From: Clostridiales bacterium
GTDB taxonomy: Bacteria > Bacillota > Clostridia > Caldicoprobacterales > UBA3941
DNA length: 12,924 nt
Reading direction: 5' to 3'
Assembly (NCBI GenBank): GCA_012522165.1
Contig: JAAYKZ010000049.1
Location: forward strand, 1-12,924
Part shown: one piece after another, positions 8,018 through 12,924 of the stretch
Position numbering within the stretch: position 1 is the first letter of the stretch
Layout of the letters: every line of letters begins with the position of its first letter
The notes under the pieces: generated by a model
Seen by the model: only the letters and a program-made list of their open reading frames with translations
The model's database searches: none
What the model was told of the DNA's origin: nothing
Position numbers and translations under genes: made by a program

Positions 8018-8875
8018 TTATCTAAGCGTCTTAGTTTTTAGATTAACTACTACTATTTCTGGCCTGTTGAAAATTCTTAAGGGAATAATACTGTTACCCA
8101 AACCCCTGCTTACAAACATTGTAGATATATCTTTATTATAGCTACCACTTGTATATTTAGGAAACAAACCCTGATCTGGAGCAACCAATCCTCCTATAAA
8201 AGGAATTCTAAACTGTCCTCCATGGGCATGTCCTGTAAAGATTAGATCTATGCTGCTTTCACAGTATAGATCAAAAAGCTCGGGTCTATGGGAAAGTAAT
8301 ATTTTAAAACCTTTGTAACGTGAATATTTTTCAAGTTGCTCCTTCATTGCAGTTATATCTGTGCCTTCTATATAGCTTGATGTTAGAAAATCCGGATCTT
8401 TTACACCAAATATAAGTATTGAGTCATCTTCTATGAATAGCTTATTTACATCATCATCTAGAATATACACACCTACATCCTTTAATCTTTTTACTATTTC
8501 ATCATACTTCCCTGACCACGCCTCATGATTTCCTGATACATAAAATACCGGTGCTATCTCCACCGCTCCTTCAACAAATGTCATAGCTTTATCCAGATTA
8601 AACCTGCGTCTATCAATTAAATCACCTGTAATCACAATAACATCAGGAGCTATACTTTTGAGTTTGCTCAATATATACTCCTGATTCTCGCCAAACTCTT
8701 TATTATGTAAATCTGATATATGGGCTATTTTAAAGTTATTAAATTCCTCAGGTATCTTTGAGTTAATATAATCTGATTCCGTAATAGTTATACTATTGTT
8801 TTGCCATATGCAAAATACCATAATGCTAAAGATGACAATTAACCATATTATTATCATTTTAAATTTAGAAAACAA
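8018..8875 (-). CDS. Membrane-anchored calcineurin-like metallophosphoesterase
   Basis: The 285-residue protein has an N-terminal hydrophobic segment (about residues 7-24) that should act as an uncleaved signal anchor, leaving the catalytic domain outside the membrane. The dinuclear-metal motifs appear in order: ISDLHN (53-58), GDLIDRR (84-90), GNHE (115-118), SH (195-196) and GHAHGG (215-220). This is the YkuE/YaeI-like branch of the calcineurin phosphoesterases, whose members act on phosphodiester or pyrophosphate bonds, sometimes in lipids; the substrate here is unknown. The start is TTG at 8875, supported by AGGA seven bases upstream and GGAGG further out (8890-8894); the alternative ATG at residue 7 has no suitable ribosome binding site. 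It converges on the arg operon and has its own extended -10 promoter. Confidence 0.9.
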   Translation of the reverse strand: MFSKFKMIIIWLIVIFSIMVFCIWQNNSITITESDYINSKIPEEFNNFKIAHISDLHNKEFGENQEYILSKLKSIAPDVIVITGDLIDRRRFNLDKAMTFVEGAVEIAPVFYVSGNHEAWSGKYDEIVKRLKDVGVYILDDDVNKLFIEDDSILIFGVKDPDFLTSSYIEGTDITAMKEQLEKYSRYKGFKILLSHRPELFDLYCESSIDLIFTGHAHGGQFRIPFIGGLVAPDQGLFPKYTSGSYNKDISTMFVSRGLGNSIIPLRIFNRPEIVVVNLKTKTLR

Positions 8876-8937
8876 TTTTTTATCCTATTCCTCCAAGGTT
8901 ATTTTAATATTCCCTTTATTAACTCTTAAGCTACTTC

Positions 8938-8946
8938 ATTATAGCA
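8938..8946 (-). promoter_or_regulatory. Extended -10 promoter for the phosphoesterase gene
   Basis: Reading the minus strand, TGC-TATAAT is an extended -10 element (TGnTATAAT), 62 bases ahead of the TTG start. The -35 region, TAAAGT at 17 bases, is poor, as is common with extended -10 promoters. It lies in the 116-base gap after the small membrane protein gene, so the phosphoesterase can be transcribed on its own. Confidence 0.45.
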
Positions 8947-8991
8947 AATTCCATTGCATCACTTTAATTTACATGAAATGGATTGTTAAAT

Positions 8992-9228
8992 TTAACCTCT
9001 ACCCAACAATATCCAGGCAATGAGAATTAGCCTAAAGGCTTCCCAGTATGTAATCTCCGGCAGTTTAAATAATCTAGGCATAGTGATGTTCCATAGATAC
9101 TTAAGTAATAATGATCCTAGAAATAGTAAAGCAACATAAATTAATGCTACATTAATAAAAGGTAATAACATACTTATCCCAGAAAGTCCCTGAGTATTTA
9201 CATAAGTATCTATAATGCCATGCATCAT
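8992..9228 (-). CDS. Small membrane protein of unknown function (78 aa)
   Basis: I do not recognise a named family. The product has one long hydrophobic stretch (about residues 18-47) and a second, shorter one at the C terminus (about 63-75), separated by a basic, Pro-containing loop. The tail, PEITYWEAFRLILIAWILLG, resembles tails I recall from small uncharacterised membrane proteins, but I cannot name a group. The gene is probably real: AGGAGGTG at 9236-9243 is an almost complete match to the 16S anti-Shine-Dalgarno and sits seven bases before the ATG. A second ATG follows immediately and could also be used. It is the only gene between the AT-rich gap and the phosphoesterase. Confidence 0.75.
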   Translation of the reverse strand: MMHGIIDTYVNTQGLSGISMLLPFINVALIYVALLFLGSLLLKYLWNITMPRLFKLPEITYWEAFRLILIAWILLGRG

Positions 9229-9442
9229 GGCCTTCCACCTCCTATATGCTATATAGATAATTTATATACATTATTTCTACATTTATAACAGATCTCCTTC
9301 TAAATTTATGAAATTTTCTTATAAATATTAATAAAGTCTTTATATTTATAAAAAGTGTACTGTTAATATTTATCAATAATATATTTAGAGCCTTACAGTA
9401 TATATACCAAAAAACCAATAAATACTAATTTTAATTATCTCG
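9229..9442. other. AT-rich intergenic region without a recognised gene
   Basis: This gap is strongly AT-rich and contains no substantial open frame on either strand. On the minus strand it holds the Shine-Dalgarno of the 78-residue protein and, further up, an isolated AAGGAG (9294-9299) followed 11 bases later by ATG-TAG, a start codon directly next to a stop, and a nine-codon frame (9242-9271) whose stop lies against the AGGAGG site. No convincing -35/-10 pair was found, although the gene at 8992-9228 must be transcribed from somewhere in or above this region. Confidence 0.5.
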
Positions 9443-9655
9443 TTACAAATCATAAGGAGATGGATACTTGCCTTCATTGGTATTAGTATGAATTTCCCCT
9501 GTTGTAGCATTCACATGAATGGCAGCGGGAAAATCCACTATTGTCTCTGAAGGCAGTTCCAGTGGTGATAGTAGGTTATCTTTATTTAGAGGTTTGGGCC
9601 GCAAGTCTTCCATGGGCTTAAGCAATGAAAGTGGTAAATCAAGTGACTCATCCAC
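9443..9655 (-). CDS. Hypothetical acidic, Pro/Leu-rich protein or 5'-truncated gene remnant
   Basis: This frame encodes a polar, acidic 70-residue product if started at GTG 9655 (MDESLDLPLSLLKPMEDL to the end EGKYPSPYDL). It has no membrane segment, no Cys, and repeated Pro-Leu pairs; I do not recognise it. Its codons look like real coding sequence and it is clearly less AT-rich than the gaps around it, yet the GTG has no ribosome binding site. The open frame continues upstream without a stop to about 9727, four bases after the Fur stop codon, where the only conceivable start is an ATT, also without a site. It may be the surviving 3' end of a broken gene, or be translated by re-initiation after fur. 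Whether it makes protein is uncertain. Confidence 0.4.
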   Translation of the reverse strand: MDESLDLPLSLLKPMEDLRPKPLNKDNLLSPLELPSETIVDFPAAIHVNATTGEIHTNTNEGKYPSPYDL

Positions 9656-9731
9656 TGATACTTCACTAATTTCTGGTACTAGTTGCGATGTAGCATCAGT
9701 TTGATTTTCAGATAGTTGCGGATCAATTTAA

Positions 9732-10196
9732 TTACCCAATGCATTTGTTACATAGTCCAACTAACATTATGTTTACATCATAAATCTCTAAATTATTTAT
9801 GTCTTCAATAGCTCTGTTTAATTTTATGTACTCTAAAGCCACTTCCCTTTCATCGATGTCTATTATATCATTACAGCTTAAGCACTGAAAATGAAGGTGC
9901 AACGGTTTTTTACTATAAATCTTAAGTTCATAATAACTTACTCCATCTACTACAATTTCCTTTATTATACCCATACTGGTAAATATCTTTACATTCCTAT
10001 ATACCGTGGCAAGACCAATGTTGAAGTCCTTAAGCCTATTGTATATGTCTTCTGCAGTCAAATGCCTTTTTGTAATGAAGAACTGTTCTAGTATTAATTT
10101 TCTTTGTTTGGTAAACCTAAATCCTTTTTTCTCTATCAGCCTTTTAGCTAAGAGGAAGTCATCTTTTATTAGAGCATTATTCATTATACTGCTCAT
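9732..10196 (-). CDS. Fur-family metal/peroxide-responsive transcriptional regulator
   Basis: The 154-residue protein is a complete Fur-superfamily repressor. The winged-helix domain includes FTKQRKLILEQF (28-39), HLTAEDIY (45-52) and the recognition helix GLATVYRNVKIF (61-72). The dimerisation domain carries the structural zinc site C105xxC108 and C149xxC152. Residues in the regulatory metal site are also visible: His45, Glu90, His100, His102 and Asp113. Asp at the last position is as in PerR rather than the Glu usual in Fur, which leans toward a PerR-like sensor; assignment to Fur, PerR or Zur is not secure. The ATG is preceded by AGAGGTG five bases upstream. It follows the NifX-like gene by 17 bases and is probably transcribed with it. 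Confidence 0.9.
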   Translation of the reverse strand: MSSIMNNALIKDDFLLAKRLIEKKGFRFTKQRKLILEQFFITKRHLTAEDIYNRLKDFNIGLATVYRNVKIFTSMGIIKEIVVDGVSYYELKIYSKKPLHLHFQCLSCNDIIDIDEREVALEYIKLNRAIEDINNLEIYDVNIMLVGLCNKCIG

Positions 10197-10213
10197 TATA
10201 ACACCTCTTTTAA

Positions 10214-10585
10214 TTATTCATGGCAGTGACCTTGGAACTCATGCTCTCTGCACACACTTCCCGTTGACTCTAGTTCATCCTTCAAATATTGCTGGATGAC
10301 ATAATCACAATATCCTTTTGCACCTACAATTGCTTCTATATTGTTTTGAGCAAACAATTGCTGAGCTGTCTCGCCCATACCATCAGCAATAATAAGGTTT
10401 ACGCCTAATCCCTTTAGAAAATCTGGCAAAAATCCTGGTCTATGTCCTGGATTTTCCACAAAATATTTTTTTACCACCTTACCTTCATCAATCTCATAGA
10501 AGGTAAAACCTTCACAATGTCCAAAATGTGCACTTACATATTTGCCTTGACTAGCAACTGCTATTTTCATAATATTGCTGAGCAT
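10214..10585 (-). CDS. NifX/NifB-like (dinitrogenase iron-molybdenum cofactor family) small protein
   Basis: This 123-residue protein matches the MTH1175-type branch of the dinitrogenase cofactor family, a ribonuclease-H-like fold that binds metal clusters or cofactors. Typical features are MKIAVAS at the start of the fold, HFGHCEGF (20-27), NPGHRPGFLPDFL (46-58), the IIADGMGETAQQLF segment (65-78) and a C-terminal Cys/His tail, CREHEFQGHCHE (112-123), suited to metal binding. No nitrogenase genes are in the window, so a role in nitrogen fixation is not implied; members of this branch are common in non-fixing anaerobes with unknown function. The ATG at 10585 is chosen because AGGAGGT (10593-10599) is seven bases upstream, giving five residues before the family's usual start. 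It heads an operon with the fur-like gene. Confidence 0.88.
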   Translation of the reverse strand: MLSNIMKIAVASQGKYVSAHFGHCEGFTFYEIDEGKVVKKYFVENPGHRPGFLPDFLKGLGVNLIIADGMGETAQQLFAQNNIEAIVGAKGYCDYVIQQYLKDELESTGSVCREHEFQGHCHE

Positions 10586-10605
10586 TTACAATACCTCCTA
10601 ATATT

Positions 10606-10621
10606 ATTGACATATGTCAAT
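10606..10621. promoter_or_regulatory. Perfect 16-base palindrome, probable operator of the NifX-like/fur operon
   Basis: ATTGACATATGTCAAT is its own reverse complement. It covers the expected transcription start of the promoter at 10625-10653, where a bound repressor would block transcription. Its core TTGAC-N4-GTCAA has the geometry of CRP/FNR-superfamily sites, but the Fur-family product of the operon could equally bind it. A related pair of half-sites, TGTCAAATGTCA, lies at 10648-10659 over the -35 box. The palindrome is seen directly; the bound protein is inferred. Confidence 0.6.
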
Positions 10622-10624
10622 TAC

Positions 10625-10653
10625 ATTATATATTCATATTCTATTATTGTCAA
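10625..10653 (-). promoter_or_regulatory. Sigma-A promoter of the NifX-like/fur operon
   Basis: On the minus strand TTGACA (10648-10653) is followed after exactly 17 bases by TATAAT (10625-10630), a consensus vegetative promoter. The start point should fall near 10618, about 33 bases before the NifX-like start codon. Such a strong promoter overlapping palindromes suggests tight repression. Confidence 0.8.
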
Positions 10654-10680
10654 ATGTCATTTATTCATAATTATAAACAT

Positions 10681-10715
10681 AAAACCTGAAAGCAAAAATT
10701 TTGCCATCAGGTTTT
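10681..10715 (-). terminator. Hairpin terminator after the ABC permease gene
   Basis: AAAACCTGA (10681-10689) pairs perfectly with TCAGGTTTT (10707-10715), and inside it GCAAAA (10692-10697) pairs with TTTTGC (10699-10704), giving one long hairpin with a small internal bulge. On the minus strand it begins at the permease stop codon and ends in GGTTTTATGTTTATAAT, a moderately T-rich tail. It would separate the exporter operon from the NifX-like promoter just downstream. Confidence 0.65.
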
Positions 10716-11448
10716 ATAGAATCCATTTTTTCTCTATATTCCTTTTACATAGATAAAAGAAGACAATGATAAACAATAGCATGACAGCACAACTGAGTAG
10801 GATATTAAAACTAGATCTATGTATAATTGCCCTATTAAGCATATCCGCCCCATAAGTTAGAGGTAAGCAGAATGAAATGGGCTTTAATATGGCAGGCAGC
10901 TTATCAATGGGTATAAATAAACCGCATAAAAATAACATGGGGAATCTGAAAAAGTTAGACAGAGTTTGGGCCTCAAATACCTCTCTTACAGATACAGCAA
11001 CTAACAAACCTAGTAAAGCGGAAGTAATAGCTATTAAAACAACCCCAATAATGGTAATACTCCAGTTAACGCCACTTAGATCTACCAGAAATGCAGCAAA
11101 AATAACTGGTACAAAGGCGTTGACGATGCCAAATAGAATTGCTCCAAGTATTTTCGCTAAAACTAATATACTTATACTTATTGGCGCTAATAATAACCTG
11201 TCAAAGGATTTGCTTCTTTTTTCAAATGTAATGGTAACCGCTAGCATGGATGTAGTACCAAACAATATGCTCATGGCCATCAAGCCTGGCAATAGCTCTA
11301 CAATCTGTATATCTCCAGACAAACGGATAATCTGCATTAAGGTCCAAGAAAGAGGAAAAATAATTCCCCAACTAATGTTGGGTGGCTTTAAATAATAATT
11401 TTTTATATCTTTCATTAAAATATTCCAGAATGCAATGAAAGTCTCCAT
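10714..11448 (-). CDS. ABC-2 type transporter permease
   Basis: The 244-residue protein is an integral membrane subunit of an ABC-2 exporter with about six hydrophobic segments. A conserved cytoplasmic stretch, FEKRSKSFDRLLLAPIS (near residues 75-91), corresponds to the family's ERGT-x-LLxxPxS region, and LPLTYGADMLN (near 194-204) matches the conserved C-terminal signature. It starts one base after the stop codon of the ATPase gene, with GGTGA (11458-11462) nine bases before the ATG, so the two are translated together. Substrate is unknown; relatives export drugs, antibiotics, peptides or polysaccharides. Only one permease gene is present, so it probably works as a homodimer. Confidence 0.92.
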   Translation of the reverse strand: METFIAFWNILMKDIKNYYLKPPNISWGIIFPLSWTLMQIIRLSGDIQIVELLPGLMAMSILFGTTSMLAVTITFEKRSKSFDRLLLAPISISILVLAKILGAILFGIVNAFVPVIFAAFLVDLSGVNWSITIIGVVLIAITSALLGLLVAVSVREVFEAQTLSNFFRFPMLFLCGLFIPIDKLPAILKPISFCLPLTYGADMLNRAIIHRSSFNILLSCAVMLLFIIVFFYLCKRNIEKKWIL

Positions 11449-11449
11449 T

Positions 11450-12409
11450 TTACTTCATCACCTTTTCCTTTTCTAGATTTGAAACATGGATACCAGTTAT
11501 TTTAACAAATACATCTTCTAGTGAAGGCTTAATTTCTTTAGCTTCATAGACTGAAATTCCTTTGCCATCCAGTAGTTGAAGAATGGGAGATAAGGGCATG
11601 CGTTCTTCAGAAATTAATAGGCAAGAATTTTGTTCCAAAACCTCTATTTTACAGCTTGGAAAATTGTTTTCTAGCTCTTCTTTTAGCTCTATTATACTGC
11701 TATCCAGCTGCAGCTTAATCCTATATTCATGCTCTACACTTTCCATTAGCTCAGTTACGGTGCCCATCCTTACAATTTCACCTTTTACTATAAAAGCAAT
11801 CCTATCGCAGATACGCTCTGCTTCTTCAATATAATGGGTAGTCATCAAGATAGTCCTGCCTTGTTCTTTTAGGCTTAATATAAGATTCCTTATTTGCCTT
11901 GTACTTTCTACATCTATACCAGTTGTTGGCTCATCTAAAAATAAAATTTTAGGGTCATGTATAAGCCCAGCAGCTATTGTAAGCTTTCGTTTCATCCCCT
12001 TTGAATAGGTTCTAAAAGGTCGATTTGCCGCGTCAGTTAAGCCAAATTGCTTTAATAATTCCATTGCTCTCTTTTCCCGTTCTTTTTTGCCTATTCCGTA
12101 CAGGGAAGCACAAAAGCAGAGGTTATCAAATCCGCTCATTTCGCCATATAAATTGTTTTCGTCGGGAATAACACCTATAATCCTCTGGGTCATTTTTATT
12201 TCTTTTATGGCATCCATTCCATCAATCACAATACTTCCGCCAGAAGGCCTTGACAGCCCTATTAACATATTAATTGTTGAAGTTTTTCCTGCGCCATTAG
12301 GACCTAACAATCCAAATATTTCACCCTGTTTTATGCTAAAAGAAATACCTTTAACTGCTTGTAAATCACCATATGCTTTTTTAAGATTTGCGATCTTTAC
12401 AATTTCCAT
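11450..12409 (-). CDS. ABC transporter ATP-binding protein (DrrA/CcmA type)
   Basis: The 319-residue ATPase energises the permease encoded next to it. It has Walker A GPNGAGKT (36-43), the signature YSKGM (135-139), Walker B ILFLDEP (155-161), the GID D-loop and the H-loop histidine in TTHYIEEAE (190-198). The region of the Q-loop reads IPDENNLY, without the usual Gln. A domain of about 100 residues after the nucleotide-binding core (about 215-319) ends in PSLEDVFVKITG, as in DrrA-type exporters. I place the start at ATG 12409 (MEIVKIANLKKAYG), since longer in-frame starts up to 12499 would run through the arsR-like gene and add residues foreign to the family. That start overlaps the regulator gene by 29 bases; the ribosome binding site is weak, so coupling to the upstream gene is likely. 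Confidence 0.92.
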   Translation of the reverse strand: MEIVKIANLKKAYGDLQAVKGISFSIKQGEIFGLLGPNGAGKTSTINMLIGLSRPSGGSIVIDGMDAIKEIKMTQRIIGVIPDENNLYGEMSGFDNLCFCASLYGIGKKEREKRAMELLKQFGLTDAANRPFRTYSKGMKRKLTIAAGLIHDPKILFLDEPTTGIDVESTRQIRNLILSLKEQGRTILMTTHYIEEAERICDRIAFIVKGEIVRMGTVTELMESVEHEYRIKLQLDSSIIELKEELENNFPSCKIEVLEQNSCLLISEERMPLSPILQLLDGKGISVYEAKEIKPSLEDVFVKITGIHVSNLEKEKVMK

Positions 12410-12749
12410 GTTCTCTTGCACAACCTTTCTCTCTATCCTGATTATGACAATAGGACTTAACCTTACCAGCATCACAATCTTCCCGCTTAGTTGCAGCAAG
12501 TTCTTTAATTTTTATAGCAAGCTTTTCTAGCGTATCACGGTTTACATGGTAATGCATAAAATAACCCTTCCTTATCCCTACAAGAAGATCAGCTTCCTTC
12601 AAAACCTTTATATGTTGTGATATGGCAGACTCTGATATTCCCAGTTTTCTTGATAATGCTCTTACGCAATAGTTATGTTGTAACAGCAGTTTAACTATTT
12701 TGAATCTAGTTTCATCTGCTATGGCTTTAAGCGCTTTAGTTATTTCCAT
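12381..12749 (-). CDS. ArsR-family transcriptional regulator with Cys/His-rich tail
   Basis: The 122-residue protein has the ArsR/SmtB winged-helix domain: ADETRFKIVKLLLQ (11-24), the recognition helix SESAISQHIKVLKEADLL (39-56) and the wing IRKGYFMHYHVN (59-70). The usual arsenic motif CVC is reduced to a single Cys28 (NYCVRAL). The last 30 residues form a hydrophilic tail with Cys92, Cys101, His102, Cys110, His114 and Cys117, a plausible metal or thiol sensor. The ATG has AAGGAGG (12756-12762) six bases upstream. It heads the operon with the ABC ATPase and permease, and very likely represses it through the inverted repeat over the -35 box. Ligand is unknown; metals, metalloids or a drug are possible. 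Confidence 0.9.
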   Translation of the reverse strand: MEITKALKAIADETRFKIVKLLLQHNYCVRALSRKLGISESAISQHIKVLKEADLLVGIRKGYFMHYHVNRDTLEKLAIKIKELAATKREDCDAGKVKSYCHNQDREKGCAREHGNCKDRKS

Positions 12750-12790
12750 GTAAGGCCTCCTTCTATTTAATTTAGAAATTACTTAATTAA

Positions 12791-12819
12791 AATATATGGC
12801 ATTTCTTTAATTAAGTCAA
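12791..12819 (-). promoter_or_regulatory. Sigma-A promoter of the arsR-like/ABC exporter operon
   Basis: On the minus strand TTGACT (12814-12819) is followed after 17 bases by TATATT (12791-12796), five of six matches to each consensus hexamer. The distance to the regulator start codon is about 40 bases. The -35 box is inside the inverted repeat described separately, so the promoter should be repressible. Confidence 0.75.
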
Positions 12820-12829
12820 TACTTAATTA
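12808..12829. promoter_or_regulatory. Inverted repeat, probable ArsR-type operator
   Basis: TAATTAAGT (12808-12816) and ACTTAATTA (12821-12829) are perfect inverted copies separated by CAAT. The repeat covers the -35 box of the operon promoter. A third copy of the half-site, ACTTAATTA, lies at 12781-12789, on the other side of the -10 box. ArsR-family dimers bind AT-rich imperfect repeats of about this size, so autoregulation is the simplest reading. Confidence 0.65.
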
Positions 12830-12840
12830 GAAAAATAGGT

Positions 12841-12866
12841 AAAAAAAGTGACCAAAGGTCACCTTT
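12841..12866 (-). terminator. Strong intrinsic terminator, minus strand, at the right edge
   Basis: GTGACC (12848-12853) and GGTCAC (12857-12862) form a perfect six-pair GC-containing stem with a three-base loop, extendable by a G-T pair and A-T pairs. On the minus strand the stem runs straight into seven T residues (12841-12847). It should end a minus-strand transcript entering from beyond the right edge and insulate the arsR-like operon. No complete gene lies between it and the edge. Confidence 0.85.
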
Positions 12867-12924
12867 ACTTTTATAGTATTAAATTAGCCTACTGTGCTAG
12901 TTCAATAACTAGTTATACATATTC

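Noticed and set aside
9519..9704. + strand Ser/Gly-rich frame of 61 codons
   Set aside because: Opposite the start-less minus-strand frame; its Ser-rich composition is an artefact of the complementary codons and it has no ribosome binding site.
10214..10585. Nitrogen-fixation locus
   Set aside because: The NifX/NifB-like protein is of the short stand-alone type found widely in non-fixing anaerobes, and no nif structural or maturation genes are present.
10877..11395. Long + strand frame (172 codons) antisense to the ABC permease
   Set aside because: It lies wholly within a well-supported permease gene on the other strand and has no ribosome binding site or recognisable protein features; it is a shadow frame.
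12409..12499. Longer N terminus for the ABC ATPase (start at 12499)
   Set aside because: The extra 30 residues run through the regulator gene in another frame, have no similarity to ABC ATPases, and the family start MEIVKIANLKKAYG is at 12409.
12087..12530. + strand frame of 147 codons opposite the ABC ATPase and regulator
   Set aside because: The minus-strand genes carry all Walker and helix-turn-helix motifs; the + frame is low-complexity and hydrophobic as expected for an antisense shadow.
12864..12902. Second minus-strand promoter starting from TTGAAC near the right edge
   Set aside because: No hexamer resembling TATAAT lies 16-18 bases downstream; the nearest partial match, TACTAT, is about 21 bases away.
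1..12924. CRISPR arrays, transposases, tRNA or rRNA genes
   Set aside because: No spaced direct repeats, transposase motifs, terminal inverted repeats or tRNA-like cloverleaf with conserved arms were found.

Overview
The window looks like chromosomal DNA of a low-GC Gram-positive anaerobe, most likely a member of the Clostridia. Pointers are the AT-rich intergenic DNA, strong AGGAGG-type Shine-Dalgarno sites, frequent AGG/ATA/CTA codons, an AhrC/ArgR-like ARG box, and the mix of families (clostridial-style compact arg operon, NifX/NifB-like small protein, Fur-family and ArsR-family regulators). The genus cannot be fixed from the sequence alone. No mobile element, rRNA, tRNA or CRISPR array was found.

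Left part (1-7933, + strand): an arginine biosynthesis operon, argC-argB-argD-carB-argF, followed after 37 bases by a GNAT acetyltransferase. The genes are tightly packed; argB/argD, argD/carB and carB/argF overlap by 11, 8 and 14 bases. A candidate ARG box lies at the extreme left edge, just ahead of argC. Together the genes take N-acetylglutamate to citrulline: ArgB phosphorylates it, ArgC reduces it, ArgD transaminates it, CarB supplies carbamoyl phosphate and ArgF transfers the carbamoyl group to ornithine. Two genes usual in clostridial clusters are absent from their normal slots: argJ (between argC and argB) and carA (before carB). The deacetylation/acetyl-recycling step, the glutaminase subunit and argG/argH must therefore lie elsewhere. 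The GNAT gene is a candidate for supplying N-acetylglutamate, but this is inference.

Middle part (7934-9731, - strand): a membrane-anchored calcineurin-like phosphoesterase converging on the arg operon; upstream of it a 78-residue small membrane protein with a very strong ribosome binding site; then an AT-rich gap; then a coding-looking stretch with no convincing start codon, lying just after a Fur-family gene.

Right part (9732-12924, - strand): two short operons that look responsive to metal or stress. The first is a NifX/NifB-like protein with a Cys/His tail followed by a Fur/PerR-family regulator, read from a near-perfect sigma-A promoter (TTGACA, 17 bases, TATAAT) whose start point is covered by a perfect 16-base palindrome. 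The second is an ArsR-type repressor with a Cys/His-rich tail, an ABC ATPase and an ABC-2 permease, read from a promoter whose -35 box sits inside a 9-4-9 inverted repeat; it ends in a hairpin right at the permease stop codon. A strong minus-strand terminator at 12841-12862 closes off whatever lies beyond the right edge.

Nothing here is an unmistakably new system. The best leads are the GNAT gene in an argJ-less arg operon, the NifX-like/Fur pair with its palindromic operator, and the start-less open frame behind fur.
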